DNA from: Streptomyces zhihengii | GTDB taxonomy: Bacteria > Actinomycetota > Actinomycetes > Streptomycetales > Streptomycetaceae | Assembly: GCF_016919245.1 (NCBI RefSeq) | Contig: NZ_JAFEJA010000001.1 | Location: forward strand, 6,348,501 to 6,412,500 | Direction of reading: 5' to 3' | Length of the DNA stretch: 64,000 nt | Part shown: positions 62,496 to 64,000 of the stretch, piece after piece | Numbering within the stretch: the first letter of the stretch is position 1 | How the letters are laid out: every line of letters begins with the position of its first letter | Made by a program: the position numbers and the translations under genes | The notes under the pieces: model-generated | Databases searched by the model: none | What the model was told of the DNA's origin: nothing | What the model saw: only the letters and a program-made list of their open reading frames with translations

Positions 62496-63128
62496 ATGAC
62501 CTCGTTCTCGGCCGATCCTGATGGCTCCGACGCCCCCTTCACCGGGATCGGCGATCCCGTCCTCGTCGTCACGGACAAGCGGCGAAGCCTTGTCGCCGTG
62601 GCTGGCGAGCGCGAGTACGACGAGGCGGAGACGGTTGGTCTCTTCCACGTCACCGACCGCGCCCGCCGTCGCTGGCTCTTGCTATCTCGGTACCCCGTGA
62701 CCGCGATGGCTTTCCATCCGACTCTCCCGCTTCTCGCCGTGGGATCAGGCGAGTACGACGGCGGCTACTTCTTCGAGGGGGAGCTTCTCCTCGTCCACTT
62801 GGAGACCGGTACCGCCGTGTCACTCATCGAACACCACCTCGGCCGCCAGGTCCTCGGACTGGAGTGGCTGAGCCATCAAGAGCTTCGCGTCCTCATGGCG
62901 CCGCCCGACGACTGGAAGGACGGCAAAGCCCACGTGGAAGGACACACCGCCGTGGTGCACCGCTCCGACTGGACCACGGTCGAAGCCAAGTCGCTCACCG
63001 GCCGCGATCTGGCGGGCCCGCGAGGGCCGGCGCCTCGCCTCGACCACCGTGAGGCTGCCAAGCGCGCGGTCGCCAGGCTGGCCGTGCCCCAGACTCGGCG
63101 ACACGGCATCAGTGGAGCACACGGGTGA
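62496..63128 (+). CDS. Hypothetical element protein with propeller-like strands
   Basis: A 210-residue protein. The first two thirds contain alternating hydrophobic strands and one WD40-like unit (VTAMAFHPTLPLLAVGSGEYDGGYFFEGELLLVHLETG, in part), then VLGLEWLSHQELRVLMAPPDDW. The C-terminus is Arg/Lys/His-rich (DHREAAKRAVARLAVPQTRRHG). I recognise no family. GAGGATCC precedes the ATG. The gap before it (62219-62495) shows nothing beyond a CTCGCTGACGGCTCGCCGGCGAG-like palindrome. It could be cargo of the element, for example a defence or sensor component; this is speculation. Confidence 0.7.
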   Translation: MTSFSADPDGSDAPFTGIGDPVLVVTDKRRSLVAVAGEREYDEAETVGLFHVTDRARRRWLLLSRYPVTAMAFHPTLPLLAVGSGEYDGGYFFEGELLLVHLETGTAVSLIEHHLGRQVLGLEWLSHQELRVLMAPPDDWKDGKAHVEGHTAVVHRSDWTTVEAKSLTGRDLAGPRGPAPRLDHREAAKRAVARLAVPQTRRHGISGAHG

Positions 63129-63296
63129 CGATCGGTCTCCACGAATCGCCAGATGAAGCGCTCAGTCACAGTGAGGTGGCCGGGGTGCGTCAGCGGATGG
63201 CCGGACAGAGCAGCGCCACACGGGACGGCTCCCTGAACGGGGTCCTCCCTCTCTCGTAGCTGAGTGATCTCCGGGCCCTTCTCGCCGGGTATGACG

Positions 63297-63332
63297 ACGG
63301 GCCCCGCCCGACTCTCGTCAGACAGGGCCCGT
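63297..63332 (-). terminator. Possible terminator after the serine recombinase
   Basis: ACGGGCCC (63297-63304) pairs with GGGCCCGT (63325-63332) around 20 bases, about 45 bases past the recombinase stop. The rest of 63129-63377 shows no gene. Confidence 0.45.
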
Positions 63333-63377
63333 GCTCACTTCGCGCGGACAGCCGACTCGGCCCTCCGCGACCGGATC

Positions 63378-64000
63378 TCAGGGGTTCCGGAACGTGATCC
63401 GGCAGTGCTCGCCCTTGAAGGACCGGACCCCCCGACCGCGCGGCATCAGCTCGACTCGCTCGCAGACCTGCATGACGACGGTCCGCACGTAGTCGATGCG
63501 GTCGGGGTCCTCGTAGTCCAGTTCCTCCCACAGGTACTCGACGTCGCCCAGGTCGACACGCGCCCGCTGTGATGCCAGGTCTGCCAGCTCGGCCCTGATC
63601 TTGGTCAGGTCGGCGTCACACCTGCCGATGCCCGCCCGCAGGGTCGACGCGTCGATGTCCCCTACGGCGAACATCTCCGCCAGGGCGGTGCGCCTCTCGG
63701 ATGCGGCCGTCTCCTCGGCCAGCAGTTCGGCCTCTCGCTCCTCGTCCGCGGCATCCGTGGCCGGTGCCGCGTTCCACTCCTCGGCCCTGTCGATGACCTT
63801 CCTGACCACGAACGAGTCGAGCGGGTCCGCTGGGCAGGTGATGCACCGGCCACCCGAGCAGGTGTAGATGCGGTACCGCTCGCCCGCCGCGTTCTTCTTA
63901 CTCCACCCTTGAGTGACGACGGCCTGACACTTCGAGCAGCGGACCACGCCGGACAACAGGGCCTTGCGCTTACCGCCGCCGCCCGTGTTGCGCTCGGGGT
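63378..64000 (-). CDS. Large serine recombinase (integrase), C-terminal part
   Basis: The frame is open to the window edge and ends in TGA after 207 visible residues. It shows a recombinase zinc beta-ribbon (LLSGVVRCSKCQAVV ... RIYTCSGGRCITCPADPLDSFV), a long coiled-coil-like helix (EAELLAEETAASERRTALAEMF ... DLTKIRAELADLASQ) and a C-terminal helix-strand ending GEHCRITFRNP. This is the C-terminal half of large serine integrases (phiC31/Bxb1 type). The N-terminal catalytic domain and att site recognition region lie beyond base 64000. Confidence 0.9.
   Translation of the reverse strand, partial: PERNTGGGGKRKALLSGVVRCSKCQAVVTQGWSKKNAAGERYRIYTCSGGRCITCPADPLDSFVVRKVIDRAEEWNAAPATDAADEEREAELLAEETAASERRTALAEMFAVGDIDASTLRAGIGRCDADLTKIRAELADLASQRARVDLGDVEYLWEELDYEDPDRIDYVRTVVMQVCERVELMPRGRGVRSFKGEHCRITFRNP

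Larger units (their letters stand above)
61590..64000. mobile_element. End of an integrative element carrying a large serine recombinase
   Basis: It begins at the point where the chromosomal mpg is cut and continues past the window edge. Contents: a complete second mpg, a hypothetical protein and a serine recombinase C-terminus. Several stretches are less GC-rich and codon-biased than the left 61 kb. No tRNA or obvious direct repeat marks the border, which fits serine integrases, whose att crossover leaves only a short identity. The attachment junction lies about 61.58-61.60 kb. Whether it is a prophage or a plasmid-like element cannot be seen. Confidence 0.75.

Overview
The window is high-GC DNA with dense coding, many GTG starts, four-base ATGA/GTGA gene overlaps, long perfect hairpins between genes and leaderless-looking promoters. 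Together with a chaplin, the nucleoid protein Gbn, two Asp23/Gls24 proteins and a PiT transporter behind a PHO box, this points to a Streptomyces chromosome. From memory only, gene content and order follow the S. coelicolor stretch from about SCO1850 (cobalamin genes) down to about SCO1792 (mpg), read in reverse. About 61.6 kb looks like conserved core chromosome; the last 2.4 kb looks foreign.

Layout. 1-7 kb: end of a ZIP metal transporter, then a minus-strand cobalamin operon (cobD-cobQ-chelatase-cobO-cobB) behind a cobalamin riboswitch. 7-17 kb: phosphate transporter with a PHO box, a class II aldolase, an alpha/beta hydrolase, a zinc peptidase, an ABC-F protein preceded by a candidate leader peptide, gbn and an enoyl-CoA hydratase. 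17.5-20 kb: five-gene Asp23/AmaP envelope cluster. 20-30 kb: SDR, GH15, SURF1, exonuclease-BRCT, VIT transporter, alcohol dehydrogenase, a permuted-looking CoA transferase and a secreted subtilase. 30-35 kb: acetate symporter pair, moaA and small proteins. 34.6-41 kb: tyrS, the TldD/PmbA pair with a micro-ORF between them, and fabG-fabI. 41-49 kb: GntR/MFS pair, a repeat-rich gap with four 63-bp tandem copies, a SixA-type phosphatase, serB and an FHA-ABC transporter. 49-61 kb: transglycosylase, queA-SDR, a two-component system, chpE, an ABC ATPase, NfeD, SPFH, TauE, HNH, PEBP and a Spo0M-like protein.

At about 61.59 kb the resident 3-methyladenine DNA glycosylase gene (mpg) breaks off after 86 codons. 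The DNA beyond carries a complete divergent mpg whose ATG overlaps the stop of the truncated gene, a hypothetical propeller-like protein, and the C-terminal part of a large serine recombinase running off the window. I read this as one end of an integrative element that uses mpg as its attachment site and brings a replacement copy.

The items I consider most worth following are this mpg-replacing element, the leaderless 7-codon leader and hairpin set in front of the ABC-F gene, the translationally coupled micro-ORF inserted between tldD and pmbA, and the GATC inverted repeat upstream of gbn. No tRNA, rRNA or CRISPR array was seen.
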